Source: Candidatus Peregrinibacteria bacterium
GTDB taxonomy: Bacteria; Patescibacteriota; Gracilibacteria; UBA1369; UBA12473
DNA: 52,894 nt
Reading direction: 5' to 3'
Assembly (NCBI GenBank): GCA_018659585.1
Contig: JABJMC010000016.1
Coordinates: forward strand, 1 to 52,894
The notes under the pieces are model-generated. The model had not been told where the DNA came from, ran no database searches, and was given only the letters and a program-made list of their open reading frames with translations. A program made the position numbers and the translations under genes. Position 1 is the stretch's first letter; each line of letters begins with the position of its first letter. Below are positions 15,763 through 22,509 of the stretch, piece by piece.

Positions 15763-16183
15763 TGTTTTTTTTGATGAATTAATTAAAGTAGGAGTTCGTT
15801 ATAAGAACTGGGTGGTGTTGGATGCGCGGGATTCTTTTTATGGGGAAAATGATTTTAAGAAAGTTTTTGGGGAGCGGTATATTGAAGTTGATTTAAAGGG
15901 GATTTGTATAAATCAGGCCGTGGGGTTAGCGTTAACTGGAAAAATTCCGATTGTATTAGGGGGTGCGGAAATGTTTTTGAATAGTTTAAAAGAGATTCAA
16001 GATAATTTGTCGGGAAATTGTTTAAATATAAAAATGGTGGGGATAGGGGATACCAAGGCAAAGGATCATATTGAAAAATCACCTTATATGAATGTGATTG
16101 CTCCAACCAATGAAGCTGATGCAAAAACAGCCGTGCTTTCTATGATCGAAGGGTATGGGCCGATTTACGTCCATGTGATATAG
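15752..16183 (+). CDS. Transketolase pyrimidine-domain homologue, shortened
   Basis: 143 residues matching only the PYR domain of the C-terminal transketolase subunit: FFDELIKVGVRYKNWVVLDARD, RYIEVDLKGICINQAVGLALTGKIPIVLG, a mid-domain VGIGD stretch, NVIAPTNEADAK and PIYVHV. The invariant catalytic Glu of the GIAEQ/GVREF motif is missing (Gly-Ile-Cys-Ile-Asn there), the usual His residues are absent, and the C-terminal third domain of a ~310-residue TktB subunit is not encoded anywhere nearby. With the 14541 gene it makes a two-subunit pseudo-transketolase. The next gene is prs, so a role sensing or channelling pentose phosphates is conceivable but only inferred. Confidence 0.65.
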   Translation: MLSNVFFDELIKVGVRYKNWVVLDARDSFYGENDFKKVFGERYIEVDLKGICINQAVGLALTGKIPIVLGGAEMFLNSLKEIQDNLSGNCLNIKMVGIGDTKAKDHIEKSPYMNVIAPTNEADAKTAVLSMIEGYGPIYVHVI

Positions 16184-16184
16184 T
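16176..16184 (+). promoter_or_regulatory. Extended -10 of prs
   Basis: TGaTATAGT overlapping the stop codon of the upstream gene; it would give a leader of about 20 nt before the ATG at 16212. No matching -35 is seen. Confidence 0.4.
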
Positions 16185-16211
16185 TTGGTCGAAAATTTGA
16201 CCCTTCCAAAA

Positions 16212-17162
16212 ATGCCTCCAAAAAAATCTAAGTTAAAAATCTACTCGGGTAGCTCACACCCGGCTTTGGCGAAAGAAATTGCCAAAGCATTAAAAGTGAA
16301 ATTGTCGGAAATGGATATTCAGCGGTTTGCTAATGGTGAAATTTACGCTAAGCCGATGGATACAGTCCGTGGTTGTGATGTTTATGTGATTCAATCTGCC
16401 TCACGCAATGTAAATGAAGATATGATGGAATTGTTTGTGATGTTGGATTCTTTTAAACGGTCGTTTGCCAGGAGTATTCATGTGGTTTTACCTTCTTATC
16501 CGTATGCGCGGCAGGACCGTGTGGCTACGCCGCGGGAACCTATTTCAGCTAAATTAATGGCGGATTTAATTTCGGCAGCTGGGGCAACACACGTCATTAC
16601 TTTGTCTCTTCATTCTGGACAAACACAAGGATTTTTTGATTCACCAGTGGATAATATTCATACTCATCATTTGTTTGTGAATTATTTTAAAAAGAAAAAG
16701 TTAAAGGATTTAGTGGTGGTCTCACCAGATGCTGGTGGAGGTAAATCAGCTAAGCGTTTGGCAGAGCCGCTGGGTGCAAGGTTAGCCATTGTAAACAAAA
16801 TGCGACCTAAGCATAACAAGGCAGTAGCGCACTCAATTGTGGGTGATGTAAAAGGAAAAACATGTATTTTGTTAGATGACATGATTGATACGGGTGGCTC
16901 AATTATTGCGGCTCGTGAAGCTTTGATTAAAGCAGGTGCAAAGAAAGATATTTACGTGGCAGCAACGCACGCGGTTTTTTCACCGCCTTGTGTGGATCGG
17001 TTCAAAGAAGCTGGATTTAAGGAAATTGTAGTTACAAATTCTTTACCAATCCCAGAAGCAAAGAAACTTAAAAATTTAAAACAGATTTCAGTAGCGCCAC
17101 TTATCGCAAGTGTAGTTAAGAATGTTCATGAGGCGCGTTCAGTTACCGGTATTTGGAAATAA
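16212..17162 (+). CDS. prs: Ribose-phosphate pyrophosphokinase (PRPP synthase)
   Basis: Makes PRPP from ribose 5-phosphate and ATP for nucleotide synthesis. At 316 residues it is full length: KIYSGSSHP start, FANGEIY, PSYPYARQDR, SLHSGQTQGFFD, VVSPDAGGGKSAKRLA and the PRPP loop LLDDMIDTGGSI. The usual D-L-H-S-x-Q-I reads S-L-H-S-G-Q-T. The ATG at 16212 gives the expected N-terminus; a TTG at 16185 would add nine residues and is not favoured. rpiB follows after 15 bases, so supply of ribose 5-phosphate and its use are encoded together. Confidence 0.95.
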   Translation: MPPKKSKLKIYSGSSHPALAKEIAKALKVKLSEMDIQRFANGEIYAKPMDTVRGCDVYVIQSASRNVNEDMMELFVMLDSFKRSFARSIHVVLPSYPYARQDRVATPREPISAKLMADLISAAGATHVITLSLHSGQTQGFFDSPVDNIHTHHLFVNYFKKKKLKDLVVVSPDAGGGKSAKRLAEPLGARLAIVNKMRPKHNKAVAHSIVGDVKGKTCILLDDMIDTGGSIIAAREALIKAGAKKDIYVAATHAVFSPPCVDRFKEAGFKEIVVTNSLPIPEAKKLKNLKQISVAPLIASVVKNVHEARSVTGIWK

Positions 17163-17177
17163 TTAAATTAAAAAAAT

Positions 17178-17627
17178 ATGCTTATTTATATTGGTTCAGA
17201 TCACGCGGGATACAATTTTAAGGGAGTTTTAAAAGATCATATGGAGGCGCAAAGTCACGAAGTAATAGATTTAGGAGCTTTTAGTGAGGATAGTGTTGAT
17301 TATCCAGATATTGCGCGTGAAGTAGCGGAAAAAGTTTATGAAAATCATGCGTCGTTTGGGATTTTGGTTTGTGGAACTGGGACAGGGATGAGTATTGCCG
17401 CGAATAAACACATTGGCATTCGAGCAGCATCTTGTACTAGCGAAATTATGGCGCAGTATGCACGGACTCATAACAATGCGAATGTTCTTTGTATTGGTGA
17501 ACGTATTTTGGAAAACGAGGAAGATGCCAAAAAAATTGTAGATGTGTTTTTGGGATCTGAGTTTGAAGGCGGGCGTCATCAAGATAGAGTAGATAAAATG
17601 ATGGCTATGGAAAAAGAGGGGAGATAG
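17178..17627 (+). CDS. rpiB: Ribose 5-phosphate isomerase B
   Basis: Interconverts ribulose 5-phosphate and ribose 5-phosphate. The 149-residue protein has IGSDHAGYNFK at the start, SVDYPD, the catalytic-Cys motif CGTGTGMSIAANK and ARTHNNANVLCIGER, all typical of RpiB. It stands 15 bases after prs and ends 2 bases before the convergent VapC gene. Confidence 0.95.
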   Translation: MLIYIGSDHAGYNFKGVLKDHMEAQSHEVIDLGAFSEDSVDYPDIAREVAEKVYENHASFGILVCGTGTGMSIAANKHIGIRAASCTSEIMAQYARTHNNANVLCIGERILENEEDAKKIVDVFLGSEFEGGRHQDRVDKMMAMEKEGR

Positions 17628-17629
17628 TT

Positions 17630-18031
17630 TTAGCGAAGGAATTCTATTTTTAGATTTGGCTCGTTTTTGGCAATAATTTCTAATTCGTGACGATCGCAAG
17701 TTAGGAAGGTTGTGTCGGCGAATTTACTAAAAGCTAACCCAATACTATCGGCGAGTGATAGGTGGTATTTAGTTTTTAAATAACGTGAGTAATTAGTAAT
17801 TTCCTCTGTTAAAAGTTGAGCTACGGTTATAGGAAGATGTTTTAAGATTTTTTTAGATTGGGGCCATAAATGAGGAAATTTTATTTTAGATTTATATTCT
17901 ACTTCTAAAAAATTAATGCTGTGCATAAAGGGCCGAGAGTTGCTTTTAAGGATTTTTTTTAATTTTTCATGGCCTTTTTCTTTTTGAGTAAAAGCCATTA
18001 AAGCTGAGGCATCCAAAGTATAGGCAATCAT
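17630..18031 (-). CDS. vapC: VapC-type PIN-domain toxin
   Basis: A 133-residue PIN-domain ribonuclease. Acidic residues expected in the active site are seen in YTLDASAL (Asp near the N-terminus), INFLEVEY (Glu), SLADSIGLA and TCDRHE. VapC toxins cut specific RNAs, often tRNA, unless bound by their antitoxin. Its start overlaps the end of the antitoxin gene by 4 bases, the usual coupled arrangement. Confidence 0.88.
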   Translation of the reverse strand: MIAYTLDASALMAFTQKEKGHEKLKKILKSNSRPFMHSINFLEVEYKSKIKFPHLWPQSKKILKHLPITVAQLLTEEITNYSRYLKTKYHLSLADSIGLAFSKFADTTFLTCDRHELEIIAKNEPNLKIEFLR

Positions 18032-18303
18032 TTTGAATTAGGTTTAAGGGTGCGATATTCTTTTTCGACTTCTTTGTGCTTTTCGGCTAGATATTCTTCA
18101 AGCATGTCGCTCCCAGCGAACATTCCACAGGCTTCATCAACCCAGTCATTAGTGGTTTTTTCGTTGTTTACAGGGTAAAGGAGTATAACGTTATTTTCAG
18201 TGTCAACCTCCCATTCAATTTTAGTGCCAGGTTCTATTTTGAATTTTTTGCGGATAGGCATGGGGATGGTGGCTTGTCCTTTTGGTGAGACAGATGTGTT
18301 CAT
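18028..18303 (-). CDS. vapB: AbrB/SpoVT-type antitoxin (VapB)
   Basis: 91 residues with an N-terminal swapped-hairpin DNA-binding domain, VSPKGQATIPMPIRKKFKI.PG (AbrB/MazE pattern), and an acidic C-terminal tail that would wrap the toxin. It is first in the operon and coupled to vapC. An inverted repeat just upstream (18312-18339) is a likely site for autorepression. Confidence 0.87.
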   Translation of the reverse strand: MNTSVSPKGQATIPMPIRKKFKIEPGTKIEWEVDTENNVILLYPVNNEKTTNDWVDEACGMFAGSDMLEEYLAEKHKEVEKEYRTLKPNSK

Positions 18304-18311
18304 AATAATTG

Positions 18312-18339
18312 GTATTACTTTATATATAAATTGTAATAC
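18312..18339. promoter_or_regulatory. Inverted repeat operator of the vapBC operon
   Basis: GTATTAC (18312-18318) and GTAATAC (18333-18339), 7-bp arms with a 14-base AT-rich spacer containing TATATA, starting 9 bases before the vapB start codon. This is the position expected for an antitoxin operator. Confidence 0.55.
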
Positions 18340-18572
18340 TTTTAGTGAGAAAAGTAAAGATTAAGTTAGGGAAGGAGGGTTTTTGGATGAGTACAATAGC
18401 TTGACTCGTATGCCATATTTAAACCTGGCAGGAACGTGTTGTGTCAAACGTAACGTACAATAAGGAGGGGTTTTTTGGGTGTTAATATTAATTTTCTTAA
18501 ACTATAAAATAAAGAAATAAAGTCCTTCTCCTTTCTCATAGTATCGTTATCTGATACGATTTCGTCAGTCTT
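18340..18572. other. Intergenic stretch with imperfect direct repeat
   Basis: No gene-sized frame is seen in the 288 bases between vapB and rpe. Two similar G-rich/T-run strings occur 90 bases apart: AAGGAGGGTTTTTGG (18372-18386) and AAGGAGGGGTTTTTTGGG (18462-18479). Their role is unknown. Confidence 0.4.
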
Positions 18573-18578
18573 TATAAT
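18543..18578 (+). promoter_or_regulatory. rpe promoter with near-palindrome
   Basis: TATAAT at 18573-18578. ATCGTTATC-T-GATACGAT at 18543-18560 is palindromic apart from one extra T and covers the -35 position, so it may be a repressor site. The leader to the ATG at 18592 is short. Confidence 0.45.
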
Positions 18579-18591
18579 TTTCGCTCAAAAT

Positions 18592-19257
18592 ATGCAAACT
18601 TCGTCACAGCATCATATTTCTCAGGAGAATCATGTAAAAATTGGGCCATCAATACTTTCCGCTGATTTTGGAAAATTAAATGAAGAGGTTGCGACTGTTG
18701 ATGAATACGCGGATTTTATTCATGCGGATGTGATGGACGGGCATTTTGTGCCAAATTTGACGTTTGGGGCACCGGTAGTGGCAAAATTACAGAGTAAATT
18801 ACCAGTTGAATGTCATTTAATGATTAGTGAGCCAGAAAAATATGTAGAAGATTTTGTAAAGGCTGGGGCGTGGATGATTACAATTCATGTTGAGGCTTGC
18901 TCCGAAAAAACAGGTGAAGTTTTGGAGCAAATTCGGGGATTAGGAGTGAAAGTTGGACTTTCTTTGAATCCCGGAACAAAAGTTGAGGAAATTGAGCCGT
19001 ATTTGGATATGGTGGATATGGTGTTAGTGATGACAGTGGAACCTGGGTTTGGAGGGCAATCATTTATGCATGAGTGTTTAAATAAGATTAAATGGGTGCG
19101 CGAAAAGAAGCCAAATTTAGCAATTTGTGTGGATGGGGGAGTAAAGGATGATACCGCTAAATTATGTGTAGAAGCGGGAGCAAATATGTTGGTGGCAGGT
19201 TCGTATATTTTTGGAGCAGAAGATCGGAAGGAGGCGATTGAATCACTCAGAGGTTGA
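18592..19257 (+). CDS. rpe: Ribulose-phosphate 3-epimerase
   Basis: Interconverts ribulose 5-phosphate and xylulose 5-phosphate. The 221-residue TIM barrel has IGPSILSADFGKL, HADVMDGHFVPNLTFG, CHLMI, a VEPGFGGQSF phosphate loop and a final VDGGV, i.e. the metal-binding His/Asp residues and the catalytic Asp pair. The first ~15 residues (MQTSSQHHISQENH) precede the conserved start and may be a natural extension or a mis-chosen start. rpe, rpiB and prs together cover pentose-phosphate interconversion and PRPP supply. Confidence 0.95.
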   Translation: MQTSSQHHISQENHVKIGPSILSADFGKLNEEVATVDEYADFIHADVMDGHFVPNLTFGAPVVAKLQSKLPVECHLMISEPEKYVEDFVKAGAWMITIHVEACSEKTGEVLEQIRGLGVKVGLSLNPGTKVEEIEPYLDMVDMVLVMTVEPGFGGQSFMHECLNKIKWVREKKPNLAICVDGGVKDDTAKLCVEAGANMLVAGSYIFGAEDRKEAIESLRG

Positions 19258-19263
19258 ATGGGC

Positions 19264-19292
19264 TTGATTTTATGGGATGTTTTCTATAGATT
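19264..19292 (+). promoter_or_regulatory. Candidate promoter of the tRNA-Arg gene
   Basis: TTGATT (19264-19269), 17 bases, TAGATT (19287-19292), about 20 bases before the mature tRNA end. Confidence 0.45.
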
Positions 19293-19312
19293 AGGCGCGT
19301 TAGTTTAATCGT

Positions 19313-19389
19313 GTCCTCGTAGCTCAGCTGGATAGAGCGCAAGCTTGCGGAGCTTGAGGCCACAGGTTCGAATCCTGTCGGGGACACCA
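19313..19389 (+). tRNA. tRNA-Arg with anticodon GCG
   Basis: A full 77-nt cloverleaf: acceptor GTCCTCG/CGGGGAC, D stem GCTC/GAGC, anticodon stem CAAGC/GCTTG around loop TTGCGGA, variable loop AGGCC, T stem ACAGG/CCTGT with TTCGAAT, discriminator A and encoded CCA. Positions 34-36 are GCG, which reads CGC and CGU. A20 in the D loop and C35 fit arginine identity. Bacteria usually read these codons with tRNA-Arg(ACG) carrying inosine. Confidence 0.95.
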
Positions 19390-19415
19390 GATTTTAAATA
19401 TTTATTGTTTTAATT

Positions 19416-20021
19416 ATGTCTGTAGCGCTGAGCTTTGATGGAGAAATAGATTATGCGGATTTAGCTACGTTAAATCCTTGGGGAGCGCAGACTAATGTTC
19501 CGCGAACTGAAAAAGCTGATTTTGAGCGAACACATGAAGAACCTAGAGTTTATTTGCAAAAGGAGCATGTTCGAACTGGTCAGGAAGAATTGGATAATTT
19601 TATGAATAGATTTAGGTTGTTGTTAAATGGCTTGGGTTTTAAAAAGAGTACGCATGATAGTGAGGCCGATGTTTTTGAAAGTGAACAAGGAAGCCTACAA
19701 GTATTATTACATCGCTGGCGGGGAGCATTAAAAGAAGGAGAAGGATTGGAAGTTGGTCCTAAGCATGTTTCGGCTAGAAAAATGCCAGAAGGAGACATAG
19801 ACACTGAGGGTTGGGCAATTGCAATGAGAGGCACCGGACCAGAGTTGGCTGGAATTACAGCTCTTGTTTTGAAAAATTTTCCTTCAATGACACCTATTCG
19901 AACCAATGAAGGAAGCGTGGTTTATGCTTTTGGGCATCCAGTTGAGCAAGAAGCCAGACAAGTTTTACCAGAATTAGGGATGAGGTATGAAGAAAAAGAG
20001 GGACTAGGAATGGGAATGTAA
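19416..20021 (+). CDS. Hypothetical protein
   Basis: 201 residues, soluble, no recognised domain. The N-terminal ~60 residues are polar and probably flexible (NPWGAQTNVPRTEKADFERTH); the middle contains a possible alpha/beta domain (FMNRFRLLLNGLGF, LQVLLHRWRG, GWAIAMRGTG, ALVLKNFPSM) and the end is glycine- and methionine-containing. It starts 26 bases after the tRNA and may be read from the same transcript. Composition matches the host, unlike the following transporter gene. Confidence 0.7.
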   Translation: MSVALSFDGEIDYADLATLNPWGAQTNVPRTEKADFERTHEEPRVYLQKEHVRTGQEELDNFMNRFRLLLNGLGFKKSTHDSEADVFESEQGSLQVLLHRWRGALKEGEGLEVGPKHVSARKMPEGDIDTEGWAIAMRGTGPELAGITALVLKNFPSMTPIRTNEGSVVYAFGHPVEQEARQVLPELGMRYEEKEGLGMGM

Positions 20022-20071
20022 ATAAGTTATTTGGCCAGATTTTGGGAAGGTTGAAAAGGGCGTTTTTTTGC

Positions 20072-20100
20072 TTGTATAAGCGGTTTTTTGATTGTATTAT
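20072..20100 (+). promoter_or_regulatory. Candidate promoter for the OPT leader transcript
   Basis: TTGTAT (20072-20077), 17 bases, TATTAT (20095-20100). It would give a leader of about 165 nt before the ATG at 20274, far longer than the neighbours' leaders. A short GCTT-GTAT-AAGC hairpin followed by a T run overlaps it and could end the upstream transcript. Confidence 0.45.
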
Positions 20101-20128
20101 CATAACTTATGTCCTTTGATAAATTGGC

Positions 20129-20236
20129 TTCAATAGAGAGAAGTGTGTCCCTTAAGTGTGGACAAAGTTTCATCGTTCGCGTTTGCGGAGGGTGGTGATT
20201 TTGTTTCGAGTAAGGGATAAGCCACTCTCTATTGAA
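20129..20236 (+). ncRNA. Long hairpin in the OPT leader
   Basis: A 108-base region closes with a perfect 12-bp stem, TTCAATAGAGAG (20129-20140) with CTCTCTATTGAA (20225-20236). Inside are a 7-bp stem TCCCTTA (20148-20154)/TAAGGGA (20211-20217) and smaller ACAAA/TTTGT, TCATC/GGTGA and CGC/GCG pairings towards the tip. The outer internal loop is 7 x 7. It could be a structured RNA leader or the remnant of a palindromic recombination site; it matches no riboswitch class I know. Confidence 0.45.
20211..20232. repeat. Left inverted repeat flanking the OPT cassette
   Basis: 22 bases that pair with 22033-22054 in inverse orientation at 18 of 22 positions, with 12 consecutive perfect bases (GCCACTCTCTAT, 20221-20232). 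It also shares its ATAGAGAG core with the hairpin arm at 20129-20140. Confidence 0.6.
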
Positions 20237-20273
20237 AGAAAATATTAACTACCTGATAAAAAGGGGCTCGCTC

Positions 20274-21971
20274 ATGTTCTTCCGGACTAACTTGTCGGAG
20301 ACGGGGCGGAAGTCCCTCTCTATAATTCCTCCTTGGGTGATTAAGGTCTATCGGTTTGCAGTGGTCCTCGGGATCGCAGCACTGATGAGCCTGATCACTC
20401 TCAACCTACTCCTCCGCGTTGGTCTCGTGGTGGGGGGCAGCCTGACGGCTGTCATTCTGTACATGCTCTTCGGCATGGACAGCAATAAGCACCGGGCCAA
20501 CCTGGCCCAAACCGCTGGTTCGGGGGCTAGCTTTGGGGTCTGCGGTATGGTGGTGATCTTCGCGTTGATGATCATCGACCACCCGGATTCTGGGGATACG
20601 CCCTTCCGACTGGGAGCCTGGCAAGTCATGGTTCTCATGCCGGTGGTGTTTGTGCAGGGCATCCTGTACGCGCTTCCGGCGCGGCGGCTTCTCGTTCACA
20701 AGCTGGGTCTCCCATGGCCCACCGCAACAGCTTGTGTGAAGATTCTTAATAACCTTGAGAACATCGTCAATTTTGGCGATTGGAGAGTGCTGGTCAAGAA
20801 CTGGCTGCACCTCCTGGTGTCCGTAGGATGGGCACTGTTCGGTAATTTCCGCGGGATTTCCCCCTACTTCGACCCCCTTTACATGGGGTTGGGGTTCCTG
20901 ACGCGGTACCAAATGGGCCTCTCCTTGTTGCTAGGAACGGCCTTCTTCGCCTACTTTGACCTTCCGTTCATGGGCGAAGAACCTTGGAAGAGGTGGTTTG
21001 CGATCGCGTTGATGACCACGGCCAGCCTGTCGGCCTTGGTTACGCGGTTGTGGATCGAACTGAAAGAAATCAAGTTGGACAGGCAAGTTGAGGAAGAGAA
21101 GTTCGCCTTCTGGGGAAAGGAACTCTTCGGTGTGCAGAGCAAAGTCGCGGCCTATGGTCTCTACGGAGGCGTGTTCGTGGCCAACGCTGCACTGTTGGTG
21201 TTCCTCCTTCACGCCTTCGTGGAGGTTCCGATTCTCCCCGCGTCCCTGATGTTGTTGGGGGCGTGGCCTGTGGTTCTGCTCGTGGGGTTCTGTGTCGGTT
21301 CGATCGACGTGAACCCGACCGTGTCGATGATCAAGGCGCTGATGGTTCTGACGGCCTTGTTTGGATTCACGGGAGGAGCCTGGGAGCTGATGGGTCTCAT
21401 GGTGATCGGCGCAAGTGCAACGATCGCAGGGGACTGGCTCCTTGATACCCGAACGGGAGACCAAATTGGGACGCCCTTCCGGCTGCGGCTGGGGGCAGAA
21501 CTGTTGGGTTGCCTGGTCGGAGTAGGAGTCGCCACGCCCATGCTGTACGAGCTTGTTCGTCGGTACGGGATCGGAGATGAAGGCAGCAAGTTGATGTCCG
21601 CGCCAGGCGCTCGTGCCTTGGCGGAGCTGGCCGAAGCTGCAGCTGGTGGAATGGACTTCTCGCGAAGTATGTGGTTGGTGATCATGGTAGGAGCATACAT
21701 AGGCGTCAAGTGGGGCAAGATGGAGGCCAAACGAAGGAATTCGTCCTTCTTCGTGCCGTCGGCAATCGGATTCGGCACGGCCTGGTTCCTCTTCGGTGGA
21801 AATCCAGCTGGTCTGGCCATTGGTGTGGCCATGCTCCTGGGCGGCCTGTTGCGCCTGATGACCGAGAGAAAGCTGAAGTCGTGGGACGATAAGTACGCGG
21901 AGATGGTCGGTGGTGGTTTCATCATCGGTGATGCCATCTTCACTGTGCTGGTGTTCTGGCTCCTAGCGTGA
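20274..21971 (+). CDS. OPT-family oligopeptide transporter, GC-rich and probably acquired
   Basis: A 565-residue polytopic membrane protein with about 14 hydrophobic segments. OPT-family landmarks are ANLAQTAGSGASFG near the N-terminus, PARRLLVHKLGLPWPTATACVKIL, LDTRTGDQIGTPFRLRLGAELLGCLVGVGVA and a final GGGFIIGDAI. OPT proteins import peptides or metal chelates by proton symport. Base use is unlike everything around it: 60-base lines I counted inside are 58% and 68% GC against 42% in the neighbouring gene, and codons are CTG/CTC/GTC/GCC-rich rather than TTG/TTA. The ATG at 20274 follows AAGGGG at Shine-Dalgarno distance, unusual here; a TTG at 20232 is not favoured. Inverted repeats lie on both sides. 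Recent horizontal transfer is likely. Confidence 0.85.
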   Translation: MFFRTNLSETGRKSLSIIPPWVIKVYRFAVVLGIAALMSLITLNLLLRVGLVVGGSLTAVILYMLFGMDSNKHRANLAQTAGSGASFGVCGMVVIFALMIIDHPDSGDTPFRLGAWQVMVLMPVVFVQGILYALPARRLLVHKLGLPWPTATACVKILNNLENIVNFGDWRVLVKNWLHLLVSVGWALFGNFRGISPYFDPLYMGLGFLTRYQMGLSLLLGTAFFAYFDLPFMGEEPWKRWFAIALMTTASLSALVTRLWIELKEIKLDRQVEEEKFAFWGKELFGVQSKVAAYGLYGGVFVANAALLVFLLHAFVEVPILPASLMLLGAWPVVLLVGFCVGSIDVNPTVSMIKALMVLTALFGFTGGAWELMGLMVIGASATIAGDWLLDTRTGDQIGTPFRLRLGAELLGCLVGVGVATPMLYELVRRYGIGDEGSKLMSAPGARALAELAEAAAGGMDFSRSMWLVIMVGAYIGVKWGKMEAKRRNSSFFVPSAIGFGTAWFLFGGNPAGLAIGVAMLLGGLLRLMTERKLKSWDDKYAEMVGGGFIIGDAIFTVLVFWLLA

Positions 21972-21978
21972 CATTGAA

Positions 21979-22009
21979 GGGGCGGCGCGCTCCTAAAGCG
22001 CGCCGCCCC
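21979..22009 (+). terminator. Strong GC hairpin after the OPT gene
   Basis: A perfect 13-bp stem, GGGGCGGCGCGCT (21979-21991) with AGCGCGCCGCCCC (21997-22009), loop CCTAA, 7 bases after the stop. There is no T run after it, so it may act with Rho or as an mRNA-end stabiliser. Its GC content shows it arrived with the transporter gene. Confidence 0.7.
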
Positions 22010-22032
22010 CAGGGTTGTTAGTAAAATTTTTT

Positions 22033-22054
22033 ATAGAGAGTGGCAAATACCTTT
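22033..22054. repeat. Right inverted repeat flanking the OPT cassette
   Basis: Inverse partner of 20211-20232, with perfect 12-base core ATAGAGAGTGGC (22033-22044). No flanking target-site duplication is evident. Confidence 0.6.
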
Positions 22055-22065
22055 TTAAAAAAAGG
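22050..22065. terminator. AT hairpin downstream of the second TA module
   Basis: CCTTTTT-AA-AAAAAGG, a 7-bp stem just past the stop codon of the minus-strand PIN toxin gene. The runs of T and A allow it to act in either direction. Confidence 0.4.
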
Positions 22066-22066
22066 C

Positions 22067-22507
22067 TTATTTAGTTTGCAAAAATTTTTCGGGAGTCAGG
22101 GTTTCTATCTCTGATGAGACATTTAGTAATTGTTTGTCCCAAGTAATTAATGGACATTTTAGACGATGAGCAGTAAGGGCAACAATGGCGTCAGCGGTTT
22201 TTAATTTAAAACGATGATGATGAGCCGTAAAGTAAACTAATTCTTGCGCTTCGATGTTTAAAAATCGGATTTGGCGGGTCAGATTCCATTCAATCATTTT
22301 TTTATAAAGTTGATCAGTTTTTGTTAAATCGTTAAAAGCGCGATGGCAAGCGTGTAGAACTTCCATAAACGTTGTTAGGGGGATTAAAATGGGGATGTTT
22401 TCTTTGGTGATTTTGTTAATAAAATCTCTAGAGATTTTGTAGTTAGGATCAGTTTCTAAAAAACTAGATACAAAAACTGAGCTGTCGATAGTGATTGTTT
22501 TGGGCAT
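22067..22507 (-). CDS. PIN-domain toxin (VapC-like), second module
   Basis: 146 residues with the PIN acidic set: TIDSSVFV (Asp8), TFMEVLH (Glu), KTADAIVAL (Asp) and TWDKQL (Asp). A probable RNA-cutting toxin. It starts 2 bases after the stop of a Phd-type antitoxin gene. It is not closely similar to the VapC at 17630-18031, so the two modules look independently acquired. Confidence 0.87.
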   Translation of the reverse strand: MPKTITIDSSVFVSSFLETDPNYKISRDFINKITKENIPILIPLTTFMEVLHACHRAFNDLTKTDQLYKKMIEWNLTRQIRFLNIEAQELVYFTAHHHRFKLKTADAIVALTAHRLKCPLITWDKQLLNVSSEIETLTPEKFLQTK

Positions 22508-22509
22508 GT

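Noticed and set aside
18410-18463. 17-codon frame (start MPYLNLAG) in the gap before rpe
   Set aside because: Too short, with no convincing promoter or coupling; expected by chance in a gap of this size.
20129-20236. Integron attC site
   Set aside because: The size and palindromic shape are suggestive, but the conserved core sites (GTTRRRY and its complement) are not at the ends, and no integrase is in the window.
20348-21943. Several long minus-strand and alternate-frame open frames across the OPT gene
   Set aside because: They follow from the high GC content of the coding strand (few stop codons in other frames); their translations are Pro/Arg/His-rich without domain features, while the plus frame has clear membrane helices and OPT motifs.
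22033-22044. Target-site duplication confirming transposition of the OPT cassette
   Set aside because: The bases outside the two inverted repeats do not match each other, so transposition is not demonstrated.
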